From: Brachyhypopomus gauderio
Lineage: Eukaryota; Chordata; Actinopteri; Gymnotiformes; Hypopomidae
Reading direction: 5' to 3'
DNA: 64,000 nt
Assembly: GCF_052324685.1 (NCBI RefSeq)
Contig: NC_135226.1
Coordinates: 16,455,384-16,519,383, forward strand
The translations under genes were made by a program, and so were the position numbers. Every line of letters starts with the position of its first letter. Within the stretch, counting starts at the first letter, position 1. Shown here in pieces: positions 53,901-64,000 of the stretch. The notes beneath the pieces were generated by a model. That model had not been told where the DNA came from, ran no database searches, and saw only the letters and a list, made by a program, of their open reading frames with translations.

Positions 53901-54751
53901 CAGAGAATTGATGGGGATGAATTTGGAGAGTCATTCATTTCCAGATAGGATGCCCACTCTCTTTTAATAAGGGTATTAAACTGAGTATCATTGAGTAGGG
54001 AAGTGTTGAAACGCCATCTGTTCTTAGGGTTTGGTTTGTCAAGGAGTAGTGTAAAAGTGACTGGGGCATGATCGCTGATGATAATAGGATGTATTTGTGT
54101 GTTTGTAATGTTGGGTAGAAGTGAATTACTAAAAAGAAAATAATCAATGCGGCTGTAAGATTTGTGAACTGGTGAGTAAAATGTGAATTCTCTTGCTGAT
54201 GGGTGTTGTAATCGCCAGCCATCACAAAGACCAAAATCACCCATGAATTGGTTTATGGTAACGGTTGACTGTGAGATGCGGTTGTTAGTGTTACTTCTGT
54301 CAATAGATGGGTTGATAACGGAGTTGAAGTCTCCTCCTATAATAATAGGTAGGTCGAAAGTTGTGGTTAAGGTAGTAAAGATGGTATGGAAGAAATCTGG
54401 ATTATCTATATTGGGTCCATATAAGTTGCATATTGTTAGAGGTTGATTGTTAATTGTTATGTTAATAATAATATAGCGACCTTCAGAGTCTGCAATGGTT
54501 GTATTATGAGTGAATGAGATATTTTTTTTAATTATTATGGAGACTCCTCTTTGTTTACTATTGTATGTAGCTGAAAATGGTTGGTGAAAATGTTTAAAGT
54601 GTAGTGCGTTTTTGTCAGATGGGGATAGATGAGTTTCTTGCAATAAGCAAATGTCTGCTAGTTTGGAAATGTGATTTAATATTTTTGTTTTTTTTGCCTG
54701 TGAGCCGACTCCCCGGACGTTCCAGGATAGGAATTTTAATGTAGGCATCAA
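50983..54751 (-). pseudogene. LINE ORF2: endonuclease and reverse transcriptase, one visible frameshift
   Basis: Makes and reverse-transcribes LINE RNA at a nicked target (family role). First frame 54751-51611, 1046 codons: endonuclease with LSWNVRGVG near residue 10, LQETHL near 40, GGDFNSV and SDHAPVTF; reverse transcriptase with SPGPDGFPAEFYK, LNVDLKIITKTLA, AEKAFDKVNW near 600, RGCRQGCPLSP and LYADDILLFL near 695. After LLD-stop at 51611 the sequence continues in another frame (LLSKIYKTISKAD and then 51537-50983 with a C-x2-C-type CTNCSQN region and HAFWHC). That is consistent with one frameshift near 51612. Apart from this the gene looks almost intact, so the copy is fairly young. Confidence 0.88.
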
Positions 54752-54845
54752 AGTGTTATTGTTAATGTAAGTTCTGTTAATTTCTGTGTGTGAGTAGGTG
54801 ACAATAAAACAGGTGGTGAACAGATAAGGGGAAGCATAACATTAA

Positions 54846-55057
54846 CCCTTCGGTTTTGTTGACCTCACGCTTTTTACTTTAGTGTTCCCGGTCTTTAGAG
54901 ACCGGTCTGTTTTAACACACAAAAATTTTTTTCACCACCTTGCAAACATAGGCATAACATGTGTGTGTCTGTAGGTGTGTGTGTAGGTGTGTCTGTGTGT
55001 GTGTGTAGGTGTGTGTGTGTGTGTGTAGGTGTGTGTGTGTGCGTGTCTGTGTGTGTT

Positions 55058-55088
<31 letters not shown>

Positions 55089-55116
55089 TTAGGTGTGTGT
55101 GTAGGTGTGTGAGTGA

Positions 55117-55176
<60 letters not shown>

Positions 55177-56652
55177 ACGCGCGCATGTGAATTCATGCAC
55201 ATGAGTGGCATGTCACACTCAGATCAGAGTGTGCCTTGCAAACATAGGCATAACGTGTGTGTGTCTGTGTCTGTAGGTGTGTGTGTAGGTGTGTCTGTGT
55301 GTGTAGGTGTGTGTGTGTGTGTGAGTGAGTGAGTGTGTGTGTGTCTGTGTGTGTTTAGGTGTGTGTGTAGGTGTGTGAGTGAGTGAGTGTGTGTGTGTGC
55401 GCGTGTGTGTGTGTGTGTGTGTGTGTGTGAATTCATCACACTCAGATCAGAGTGTGCCTTGCAAACATAGGCATAACATGTGTGTGTGTCTGTGTCTGTA
55501 GGTGTGTGTGTGTATGTGTGTCTGTGTGTGTGTCTGTGTGTGTGTCTGTGTGTGTAGGTGTGTGTGTGTGTGTGAATTCATGCACATGAGTGGCATGTCA
55601 CACTCAGATCAGAGGGGCCTTGCAAACATAGGCATAACATGTGTGTGTGTGTCTGTATGTGTGTAGGTGTGTGTGTGAGTGAGCGAGTGAGTGAGCGAGC
55701 GAGTGAGTGTCTGTGTGTGTGTGTGTGAATTCATCACACTCAGATCAGAGTGTGCCTTGCAAACATAGGCATAACGTGTGTGTGTCTGTGTCTGTAGGTG
55801 TGTGTGTATGTGTGTCTGTGTGTGTAGGTGTGTGTGTGTGTGAATTCATGCACATGAGTGGCATGTCACACTCAGATCAGAGGGGCCTTGCAAACATAGG
55901 CATAACATGTGTGTGTGTGTCTGTGTCTGTGTGTGTAGGTGTGTCTGTATATGTGTGTGTCTGTATATGTGTGTGTCTGTATGTGTGTAGGTGTGTGTGT
56001 GAGCGAGTGAGTGAGTGAGCGAGTGAGTGAGCGAGCGAGCGAGTGTCTGTGTGTGTATAGGTGTGTGTGTGTGTGTCTGTGTGTGTTTAGGTGTGTCTGT
56101 GTGTGTTTAGGTGTGTGTGTGTGTAGGTGTGTGTGTGTGTAGGTGTGTGTGTGTAGGTGTGTGTGTGTGTGTTTAGGTGTGTGTATAGGTGTGCGTGTGT
56201 GTGTGAGAGAGCGAGTGTGTGTGTGTGTGTAGGTGTGTGTCTGTGGGTGTGTGTGTGTGTGTGTGTGTCTGTGTGTGTGTGTCTGTGTGTGTCTGTGTGT
56301 GTAGGTGTGTGTCTGTGTGTGTGGGTGTGTGTCTGTGTGTGTGTCTGTGTGTGTAGGTGTGTGTGTAGGTGTGTGAGTGTGTATGGGGATGTTTTCTGTC
56401 TGATAGATGAATATATTCTGAATACCCATTCATTTCCTGTGACGGTCACGCTTGACCGGCAACAACACAGATGTAAAACGTTGGTTTAAAACACTCAAAA
56501 TTCAATGAAAAAGATGATCATCACTTTTATATGTTCCAGTGCATAGTGTGGAGGATGGCATAAGGCCTTGCAGCAATCAGATGTAAAACACAATATTTAT
56601 GAGTGGTTTAAGTTGTAAATCGGTCAGATTTGACCCGAACACGACAGGAGGG
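54846..56652. mobile_element. piggyBac-like non-autonomous element filled with GT arrays (copy 2)
   Basis: Ends CCCTTCGGTTTTG and ACGACAGGAGGG are flanked by perfect TTAA on both sides (54842-54845, 56653-56656), the piggyBac target. It is 1807 bp against 1060 bp for copy 1, the difference being expansion of the internal arrays. The unique right part (cgtgacggtcacgcttgaccggc and following) is almost the same in both copies. Confidence 0.85.
54957..56390. repeat. compound minisatellite: GT arrays with a repeated spacer
   Basis: Higher-order units consist of gaattcatgcacatgagtgg, cacactcagatcagag, then ccttgcaaacataggcataa and 60-250 bases of tgtg/taggtg/tctg/gagtgagt arrays. About five spacers are visible here and two in copy 1. 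Open frames through it are simple-sequence artefacts. Confidence 0.9.
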
Positions 56653-56807
56653 TTAAATAAACAGAAAAGGATAAGTGTAGGGGGGTGAGACATTTTGAGG
56701 TGGGGGATCATAGGGATCACAGCTATTTTAGAAAATAATATCATAAACTTGCATGGAAGCTTTTCCGTATGGTGTCTCTCCAAGGATTTCATACTCTATA
56801 TGTTATT

Positions 56808-56870
56808 AATATCACATGACAGGCATGTGCATGAGCATAAAACCAGAGAACAAAAATGTCAGCATCACAA
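56808..56870 (+). promoter_or_regulatory. conserved proximal promoter block, subfamily 3 OR (copy 3)
   Basis: atatcacatgacaggc, gagcataaaaccagagaaca and aaaatgtcagcatcac match the blocks before 38241 and 42845. The TATA-like cataaaac is at 56836-56843. Confidence 0.5.
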
Positions 56871-56948
56871 TTACTGTTTGCGAACTTTGAGTTGGCTGTG
56901 GCTTTTTTACGGGATGCTGTCATATGCTAAAAAAACCGACTTTGAATA

Positions 56949-57887
56949 ATGGAAAATTCTTCTCGAAAGATCATATTTGTGCTCCAAGGACTGAATGACA
57001 CAAATACCAACAAACAAATTTACTTTGCATTTGGTCTCTTGATTTACCTTTTCACTCTCTTTGCAAATTTTACACTAATAATTGCAATTGCTTTAGATAA
57101 AATGTTACATGAGCCATTGTATCTGTTTGTATGCAACTTGTTTGTTAATGGAATATATGGTGCTTCTGCTTTCTATCCAAAGATCCTTCTAGATTTGTTA
57201 CTAGACTCTAATGTTATTTCATTTATTGGATGCATGACACAGTTATTTGCAGTTTACTCTTATGCATTTTGTGAATTCACATGTCTTACAGTGATGGCAT
57301 ATGACAGGTATGTAGCAATTTGTAAACCTTTGGAGTATCATTCCATTATAACGAACAGGAAGGTGGGAGAATTGCTGGTTTGTACCTGGCTTTATGTTTT
57401 ACTAGAGACACTTATTGGGATTACACTGACAGCCCAACTTCCCTTCTGTGGTAACAACATTGACAAAACTTTTTGCTCTAACTGGGAGGTTGTGAAACTG
57501 TCATGCACAGATGTAACTGTGAATAATGTGTATGGATACTTTACGATACTTTCTCATTTTTCCCAAGCTGTGCTCATTGTTGTGTCATATATTTACATAA
57601 TCAGAGCTTCTTTGCGGTCCAAGACAGAGTGGATTAAATTCATGCAGACATGTGTTCCCCACTTAATTACCCTCATAAACGTTACCATTTCCTTGCTCTT
57701 TGATGGCTTATATTCTCGCTATGGCAAAAGTGACGGATCACAAGCTGTTCGCAATATTTTGGGTATGGAGTATCTCATTGTTCCTCCTCTCCTAAACCCC
57801 TTAATATACGGACTGAAAGTGACCCAGATACGTCACAGCTTTCTAAAACTGTGTGGCTATAATGCTAAAGCACCAAGACAGAGGTGA
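56949..57887 (+). CDS. odorant receptor, subfamily 3 (312 aa, intact)
   Basis: Olfactory GPCR with NSS site at residue 3, LHEPLY (M to L in the usual LHEPMY), TM3 cysteine, MAYDRYVAIC at 116-125, loop-2 cysteines (PFCGNN, FCSNWEVVKLSC), KFMQTCVPHL and PPLLNPLIYGLKV. The C-terminal tail is nearly the same as in 38241 and 42845 (LCGYNAKAPRQR for LCGYKLKALRQR). The LINE at 50581-56715 ends about 230 bp before this ATG and about 80-90 bp before the promoter block, so the proximal promoter is spared but distal elements were displaced by about 6 kb. Confidence 0.97.
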   Translation: MENSSRKIIFVLQGLNDTNTNKQIYFAFGLLIYLFTLFANFTLIIAIALDKMLHEPLYLFVCNLFVNGIYGASAFYPKILLDLLLDSNVISFIGCMTQLFAVYSYAFCEFTCLTVMAYDRYVAICKPLEYHSIITNRKVGELLVCTWLYVLLETLIGITLTAQLPFCGNNIDKTFCSNWEVVKLSCTDVTVNNVYGYFTILSHFSQAVLIVVSYIYIIRASLRSKTEWIKFMQTCVPHLITLINVTISLLFDGLYSRYGKSDGSQAVRNILGMEYLIVPPLLNPLIYGLKVTQIRHSFLKLCGYNAKAPRQR

Positions 57888-59260
57888 GATTAGTTCCAGT
57901 ACTAGTTCTATTTTGATGCAGGTGCATAATAAACAGTGACTTTGTTTTAGCAGAACACGGTTATGATGTTTTCTGGTAAGAACATACAGTATTTGCTTTG
58001 TCTCATAAATGTCATGCTATAAGAGCTTTTCAAATTTGAATCCTATAATGTCTCTTCTTTAAAAACTGCTGGGGCCAGAGGTCTTCATAAGATTTGTCAA
58101 ATGACTCTTATCTTAGTCTCCAGAACTAGGAAAACCACTGTAACTTCTGTTAAATAAATGTGTAGTTTTTTTTTTTTACTTTCTTTTCTATGTAATGAAT
58201 AACTGGTGATTTAGGCACCTCTCTAAATTCTAAAAGTAACTTTCTTTTATAATAAGCTTCTTGCTAGTTTAGATATAGCCTCTGGTGTAAACTTTCTATG
58301 AACTCCAAAAACAAACATGTATTTTTATTTTAAAGCTAGTTTTTTTTTTGCCTTGTTTGTTCAGTAAGTTCTTAGAAACACAGTGTTCAAACACAGTATC
58401 TGTCTATCTATTTATCCATCCATCCATCCATACATCTTAAAAAAAAATAGGTAGAGTACCAAGCAAAAGTACAGTACAAGTAATAAACATTCAAGAAATC
58501 ATAATACACATCAGTTAAAATAATATGTATCTAGCAATTAAAGTTTGTGAACACACTTGAATTGTCTTACCTAAGCCTATTGTAACAATAAAAACTGTCA
58601 CATTGCTAACTAAGAATCACTATAGTTATCATTATGATGTGCATATGAAGTGATTTGTATCATAATTTGATAATCATGTTAAATTTGTATACATTAAAAG
58701 TCAAATTAGTTTCAAATGACGGATGGAGGAATGAAAAAGGTAGAAGTAATAGATGAGGGTCATCAACAAAATACAGCAGCTTACTTGCAGTTCGGGATCA
58801 GCTGTCTTTTTTTAACTAGTATTTGTCTATATCTTGAAAATTAAGGGATTTATAAAATCACCTATGAGTGTATGTACAGACGAGTGTGCTGTCACAATGA
58901 AATGCAGTTTGGTGACACAGATGACAGATTGACAATTTGTGCATAAAATCAATGTCCAGATATGCTCAGATAATATTAACATCAAAGACTTTATTTCCAT
59001 TTACTTTTTTTGTTTGTTTTTGGAGATCCTTATCTCCAATGTTATACCTGAATGTTAGTTTTGTCTATCGTAGGAAAAACATAAGTGTGCATAATTATTA
59101 AGTTAAATGTTAAGTTTCCATATTGTGCAATCTGTGCAATGAGAAAACACACACATGATCACTAGGATGCTGTGGTACACACATGCCCAGAGCGGTAGAT
59201 AGCCCTAGCCTGCCACCCAGGAAGCAGCTGGGGGTTTATTGTCTTGTTCAAAGCTACTTC
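57888..59260. other. intergenic, no gene
   Basis: AT-rich flank with a short atcc repeat at about 58413-58435 and T runs. A hAT-like phrase caggggtggccaaccc occurs at about 59277-59292 with no partner end found. Nothing else recognised. Confidence 0.5.
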
Positions 59261-59539
59261 AGTCATGGTCTAGGGCAGGGGTGGCCAACCCGTCAGAGAC
59301 CAGGAGGGACTTTTTTTTACTGTTACAGCAAAAAAAATGTTAGAAGAAATTAAAGTAAAATAACATAAAATGTAAAAAAAAGTAAAGTAAACAATATAAT
59401 AAAAAAGTAAATAAATAAATAAAACTAATTAAAATAGCAGATCTAAAGAGGAAGTAAATATAAGAAGATAAAAATAAAATATTAAAATTAAAGATAAAAA
59501 GAAATAATTAAATAAAGTGACAAATTATAAAATAATAGA

Positions 59540-61311
59540 CTAGAGTTTCTTAACTAAAAGCAGATCTAAACAGAAATGTTTTGAGACTGTTCTTGAAACT
59601 ATTCAGGGATGAAATGGCTCTGAGCTCTTCAGGAAGAGAATTCCAGAGCTTTGGGCCATAGTGGCTAAAAGCACCCTCGCCAATCTTTAATCGGCATCTA
59701 GGAATCACCAGTAGATTACTGTTTGAAGACCTCAGAGACCTGACTGGAACATATCTAACCATCATTTCACTGAGGTAAAGAGGGGCCAGACCATGAAGAC
59801 ATTTAAAAACCATGACTAGAACCTTAAAATCTATCCTAAAGCTGACAGGTAACCAGTGCAGTGAGTGGAGTGCAGGTGTAATATGATCTCCCTTTCTCCT
59901 GCGGGTCAGAACCCTTGCAGCCGCATTCTGAACTCTCTGTAGGTGCGAAATAGAGCTCTTTGGAAGAGCAGATAGAACAGCGTTACAATAATCTAGCCTT
60001 GATGTGATAAATGCATGGACAAGTTTTTCACTGTCAGCAGGAGTGAGCATATCTCGGACCTTAGCAATGTTTCGAAGGTGAAAATAAGCTGTCTTGCATG
60101 TAGTCATGATGTGTGATTTGAAGCTGAGCTCATTATCAAAGATGACGCCCAGGTTCTTAACACATTGTCTGGCATTCAGATTCATTTGATTTAAATAGGT
60201 CTGGACATCATTCTTTTGTGAATCACTGCCAAGAACAAGAACCTCTGTCTTCTGTTTATTTAATTGCAGAAAATTGTCAGACATCCATGTCTGTATATTA
60301 TCTATGCAGTCAAACAGTGAGCAAATTGATTTTAGGGCCTTAGGTTCTAGAGAAATGTAAAGTTGAGTGTCATCTGCATATTGATGATAACTAATACTAT
60401 GTTTATTAATGATATGTGGTAACGGAAGCATATATAGGTTGAATAGTAACGGCCCAAGAATTGATCCTTGGGGGACGCCACAAGTTATTTTTTGACGTGT
60501 GGAGGAAGAGGTACCTAATGCTACATAGTAATCACGCCCAGTTAGGTACGATCTAAACCAGTCTAAGACTAAGCCACTAAGGCCTACCCAACTCTGTAGT
60601 CGATCAAGAAGAATTTCATGATCAACCGTGTTAAAAGCGGTGCTTAAATCCAGCAGAAAAAGGACTGAGAGTTTGCCTGCATCCTTATTCAATCTCAAGT
60701 CATTTACTACCTTTACTAGGGCTGTTTCAGTGCTGTGGAGAGCTCTGAAACCAGATTGAAAAGTGTCATTTATTTGATTTACTTTTACATAATCATTCAA
60801 CTGGATTGACAACTTTTTCAATGATTTTGCTAAGAAAGGAAAGGTTAGATATAGGTCGATAATTATTGAGAATTGTGGGATCAAGATTTCTGTTCTTTAA
60901 TAGTGGTTTAACCATTGCTGTTTTAAAAAAGTTAGGGAATTCACCCAATTGCAGAGACTGATTAACAATCGTTAGAACTTCATTTGCTAATGAGCTCAGA
61001 ACCTGCTTGAAAAAGCATGTAGGTAAAGGGTCCAGTTCACAAGTAGAGGATTTTAGTGATGAAATCACATCAAGTAGTGTTACCATGTCAACTTCTTGGA
61101 AATAAGACATATTAAAGTTAGGCTGAGTAACTGATATAAGGGTTGATAGTCTATTAGTGCTTGTTGCTATGTTCTGCCTTATACTAGTAATCTTGTCCCT
61201 AAAAAATATAGCAAACTCATCACATTTTTCAACTGAAACAGTCTCAGGGAAGACACAGGAGGTGGGGTTTACTAGCTGATCTATATTCTCCACGAGAAAT
61301 GGAGCATTCAA
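59540..61311 (-). pseudogene. L2/CR1-group LINE ORF2, 5'-truncated, one frame change
   Basis: Minus-strand frames 61311-60793 and 60884-59550 together cover a reverse transcriptase: LKSSTCELDPLPTCFFK, NYRPISNLSFLSKIIEK, FQSGFRALHSTETALVKV, LLDLSTAFNTVDHEILLDRL, CGVPQGSILGPLLFNLYMLP, YADDTQLYIS, then the C-terminus YGPKLWNSLPEELR. The two frames overlap at 60793-60884, which implies a single frameshift there. The endonuclease part is absent. The shape matches L2-type elements of fish; the clade is not certain. Confidence 0.8.
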
Positions 61312-61394
61312 ATAATAGCCAACCGAAAAACAACTGCAAAGCAGTCAACTTAGCAAGGCCCAGAAACAAGGACGAAATAAGGTCCAATGTTGAG

Positions 61395-61593
61395 CTTCCA
61401 GCGGGGCAATGTGCAGCACTGGACCGAACGACCTGCGGGTATAAAAAGGGTGCACAACATAATGGGGAACAGGTGCTAGTATTCTGGTGATTGGGATGGA
61501 AGGAGTGACTTGGTGCTCAGGGGCGTGTGTTGTAAGGCAGTGTGAGCTGAGACACGTGCCCTCTGGCGGTGACCCGGCCTCCTCACTGTGACA
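61395..61593 (-). mobile_element. LTR fragment, Gypsy-type, related to the solo LTR at 15881
   Basis: On the minus strand it begins TGTCACAGTGAGGAGGCCGG and contains cccgcaggtcgttcggtcca and agtgctgcacattgcc, closely matching the start and middle of 15881-16320. The 3' part of the LTR is missing or diverged. Confidence 0.6.
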
Positions 61594-61969
61594 AATACAA
61601 TATTAAAAATATACACAATGGTGGTAACTGAGATGGGTTCTATATTTATTTTTAAAATGTTGTTGTTGCAGCCATTAGATCGAAATATGCCAGTACCAGG
61701 TAACAGTAAACAGGGATGGGTGTGATGGGTGGTAGTGTGAACAATGATGATAACGATTATGTAGGCCTATGTATCCACCTACATGTGGATAAAAATCTGT
61801 CACCACACATATTTCACTTACTCTGTTGACTGAGAAGCAAAGATGGCAAAGGTTTACAGCACACATAACTCTTGATCAGAGTAATGACTCTGAAATCTCT
61901 TCTGGTAAGATTTCCTAAATGTCCTATTTTTGTTTGCCGGTTTTGGCTATTGTGTTTTTGGAAGAGACA
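61594..61969. other. intergenic, nothing recognised
   Basis: No open frame or repeat end recognised. Confidence 0.4.
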
Positions 61970-62167
61970 CACTGCAAAAAGTACCATCTTGATAAGTTAA
62001 AATTGTTCAAGAATATTATTCTGTTTCAAGTAGCTGAGGGTTTTTTGTATAAATTTACATAAAAATATGTTTACCTATTGGCAGTTTTTCAAAAGACAAA
62101 AACTACTTAAAATAAGGTTTTAAAAAATAAGCTTTTTTGACTAATCAATGTGTCACATTTTGCAGTG
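61970..62167. mobile_element. short MITE with CACTGCAAAA / TTTTGCAGTG ends
   Basis: The inverted ends are exact for 10 bp and the 198-bp interior is AT-rich without coding. It resembles widespread fish miniature elements with cactgcaaaaagt starts. The target duplication was not resolved. Confidence 0.6.
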
Positions 62168-62860
62168 TGAAAACAATCCTATATTTGTACAAAGGAGGCA
62201 TACTTGAGATGTTTTGCAATTATAATTCAAATATTATGTTTGTGTCAATGTCACATTATTTCAATCTTTCACTAATCAAATCTCAAACATATGGTCCTGT
62301 AGATGAGGAGACTTCATCACCTCCAGAAAAGAGAGGTCACATGGAGACACACGAGTGGCTAACAGAGACGCCAAAAAGCATCTGCAACTGCAACTACCCC
62401 ACCTCAACCTGCATCCCCTGTGCAACCTTCTTTTCCTCCTTGCAACAGTTCTGTCCCATCTTCTGGTCCTTCCTCTGCACAACACATTGAAAGGCCTTCA
62501 CATGCTCTTGACAATGAATGTAGATGCAGCGACATCTAATGGCAAATACAGAGAAAAAGTGAATTAGGAAAATCAGAGCAAGCAAGAGAAAACAAGGAGG
62601 GTACTTAAGATCAGAGCACCATCAGTTTCTCAGTGCTCACTCTCAAGACCAACCTGATTTATTGATCAGGTTGACTCTAACTTCATTTTAAATATGTGCT
62701 GTTTTACTTATTCTCAAATCTCAAATCGTATATGAAAAAGAATCTTCCATAAAAATGGCAAGTGGTAACAGGTTTTGGGGCAGAATGCACACTAATGTCC
62801 ATTGCTTGAATTATGTATTTTAAAGACTTTAAAATAGCTTATCTAGTTTTGATATACTGA
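62168..62860. other. upstream flank of OR 62870, no gene recognised
   Basis: A GC-richer patch at about 62295-62545 gives short open frames (e.g. 62137-62490) that I do not recognise. It may be an exon remnant of a transposon. No clear match to the subfamily 3 promoter block was found. Confidence 0.35.
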
Positions 62861-62869
62861 ATACAAGTG

Positions 62870-63808
62870 ATGGAAAATTCCTCTGCATTGTTCATGTTTG
62901 TGCTTCATGGACTTAACGATACAAGGACAAGCACACACATGTACTTTGGATTTTGTCTTGTTTTCTATATTGCAACGGTGTTGGTCAATTTATTACTAAT
63001 TATAACAGTTATTCTGGACCAGACTCTTCATGAACCTATGCATCTGTTTATATGCAGTTTGTTTGTTAATGGAATATGTGGTGCTTCTGCTTTCTATCCA
63101 AAGATCCTTGCTGATCTTTTATCAGATTCCCATGTTATTTCATATACAGCATGCATGACACAAATTTGGGCAATTTATTCTTATGCCTTGTATGAATTCA
63201 CATGTCTAACAGTCATGGCATATGATCGATATGTAGCTATTTGTAAACCTTTAGAATATCTGTGTATTATGACCCACCAGAAGGTTGTAAAACTGCTTAT
63301 TTTTATCTGCCTCTTGTCCATACTAGAGTCAGTACTTGGAACGGCACTGACAATCCGGCTACCCTTATGTGGTAATGACATTGACAAGCTGTACTGCTCT
63401 AATTGGGAGGTTGTTAAACTCTCTTGCACAGATGTGATTGTGAATAACCTGTACGGATACTTTCTAATACTCTCTCATTTTTCTCAAACTGTGCTCATCA
63501 TTGTGTCATATATTCATATCATCAGAGCTTGTTTACAGTCCAAGTCAGGGAAGGTTAAGTTCATGCAGACATGTTTCCCCCACTTAATCACTTTAACCAA
63601 TTTCGCTCTTTCTCTACTCTTTGATCTCATGTATTCTCGCTATGGCAAAAGCCAGGGGCTACAAGCTCTGCGCAATATCTTGGGTATAGAGTATCTTGTT
63701 GTACCTCCTCTCCTAAACCCGATAATATACGGACTGAATTTATCCCAGATACGGCAACAGTTTTTAAAAATGTTCAGACAAAATCTGGTTTGGGTCTCAC
63801 AACATTGA
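62870..63808 (+). CDS. odorant receptor, subfamily 3 (312 aa, intact)
   Basis: Olfactory GPCR, the most diverged member of subfamily 3 here. The open frame continues upstream only through GTG; the ATG at 62870 gives MENSSALFMF like its relatives, with an NSS site at residue 3. Seen: LHEPMH (Y to H in LHEPMY), ICGASAFYPK in TM2, MAYDRYVAIC at 116-125, loop-2 cysteines (LCGND, YCSNWEVVKLSC), KFMQTCFPHL and PPLLNPIIYGLNL. The C-terminal tail differs (KMFRQNLVWVSQH). Complete frame, presumed functional. Confidence 0.96.
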   Translation: MENSSALFMFVLHGLNDTRTSTHMYFGFCLVFYIATVLVNLLLIITVILDQTLHEPMHLFICSLFVNGICGASAFYPKILADLLSDSHVISYTACMTQIWAIYSYALYEFTCLTVMAYDRYVAICKPLEYLCIMTHQKVVKLLIFICLLSILESVLGTALTIRLPLCGNDIDKLYCSNWEVVKLSCTDVIVNNLYGYFLILSHFSQTVLIIVSYIHIIRACLQSKSGKVKFMQTCFPHLITLTNFALSLLFDLMYSRYGKSQGLQALRNILGIEYLVVPPLLNPIIYGLNLSQIRQQFLKMFRQNLVWVSQH

Positions 63809-64000
63809 GCCAGAGCTGATTTTGGGGTTTTGTGTACCATCAGATGTTATAATGAGAATGTGATCCAATTGCTTGTATTATTAAGCTCATTATCATCATA
63901 TTACTTAGTTGTGTCAGTCATTGGGTGATCAACTTTGTCTTTTGCCTTTTAATTCTTGAATGAATTTGTACAGAATGCTGCTAACTAGGAGAATAGCCAG
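63809..64000. other. 3' flank of the last OR
   Basis: No gene seen before the window ends. Confidence 0.6.

Larger units (their letters stand above)
50581..56715 (-). mobile_element. L1/Tx1-like LINE insertion with 15-bp target duplication, split by a piggyBac-like element
   Basis: The 15-bp repeat atcacagctatttta occurs exactly at 50566-50580 and 56716-56730. The A-rich 3' tail appears as a T-rich run at about 50581-50640, so the LINE is minus-oriented. It contains ORF2 but no ORF1, so it is 5'-truncated. About 60 bp of its 5' part lie beyond the nested element at 54846-56652. Confidence 0.9.

Noticed and set aside
62137-62567. Overlapping frames upstream of the last OR
   Set aside because: No family features; reported only as a possible unrecognised remnant.

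Overview
The window is vertebrate, almost certainly teleost fish, DNA. It carries a one-strand cluster of eight intact, intronless class-A odorant receptor (OR) genes embedded in fish-type repeats: Tc1-like elements, L1/Tx1-like and L2-like LINEs, hAT and piggyBac derivatives, Gypsy and BEL/Pao LTR fossils, and long GT arrays. Fish-type OR sequences with MAYDRYVAIC and LNPxIYGL motifs, plus the repeat mix, are the basis; I cannot name the species.

Layout. 0-8 kb: three ORs of one subfamily (ATG at 77, 2692, 6818), the latter two a recent duplicate pair that keep matching flanks, a TATA box and a 3' splice site just before the start codon; an L2-like tail, a SINE tail and a decayed Tc1 lie between. 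8-14.5 kb: hAT debris and a young non-autonomous Gypsy-type element with two LTRs that look identical. 14.5-19.6 kb: two ORs of a second subfamily (14881, 18654) separated by a solo LTR and two hAT-like miniature elements. 20.7-36.1 kb: a 15.3-kb Mutator-like DNA transposon with a perfect 9-bp target duplication and about 2.1-kb terminal inverted repeats (TIRs). 36-50 kb: a segmental duplication containing a Tc1 remnant and an OR in each unit (38241, 42845), followed by a BEL/Pao fossil and a hAT derivative. 50.6-56.7 kb: an L1/Tx1-like LINE with a 15-bp target duplication, itself split by a piggyBac-like GT-rich element, landed just upstream of the OR at 56949. 59.5-61.6 kb: an L2-like LINE and an LTR fragment. 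The last OR is at 62870-63808.

The most interesting object is the 20.7-36.1 kb transposon. It carries two convergent multi-exon genes. The plus-strand gene is a MULE-type transposase with a SWIM zinc finger. The minus-strand gene appears to encode an Ulp1-like (C48) SUMO/ubiquitin-like protease with its catalytic His, Asp, Gln and Cys visible, then a PHD-like zinc finger, then a stretch of 16-residue repeats, then a C-terminal domain closely resembling the dimerisation/DNA-binding region of transcription factor AP-2. Each TIR contains the same CCAAT/GC-rich promoter-like block, the same splice donor and a 40-bp minisatellite of nearly 40 units that would lie in intron 1, so the two genes appear to be driven by identical TIR-borne promoters and leader exons.

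All gene models in the transposon are splice reconstructions by eye. OR calls are secure. The repeats are named by motifs, ends and target duplications rather than by database match.
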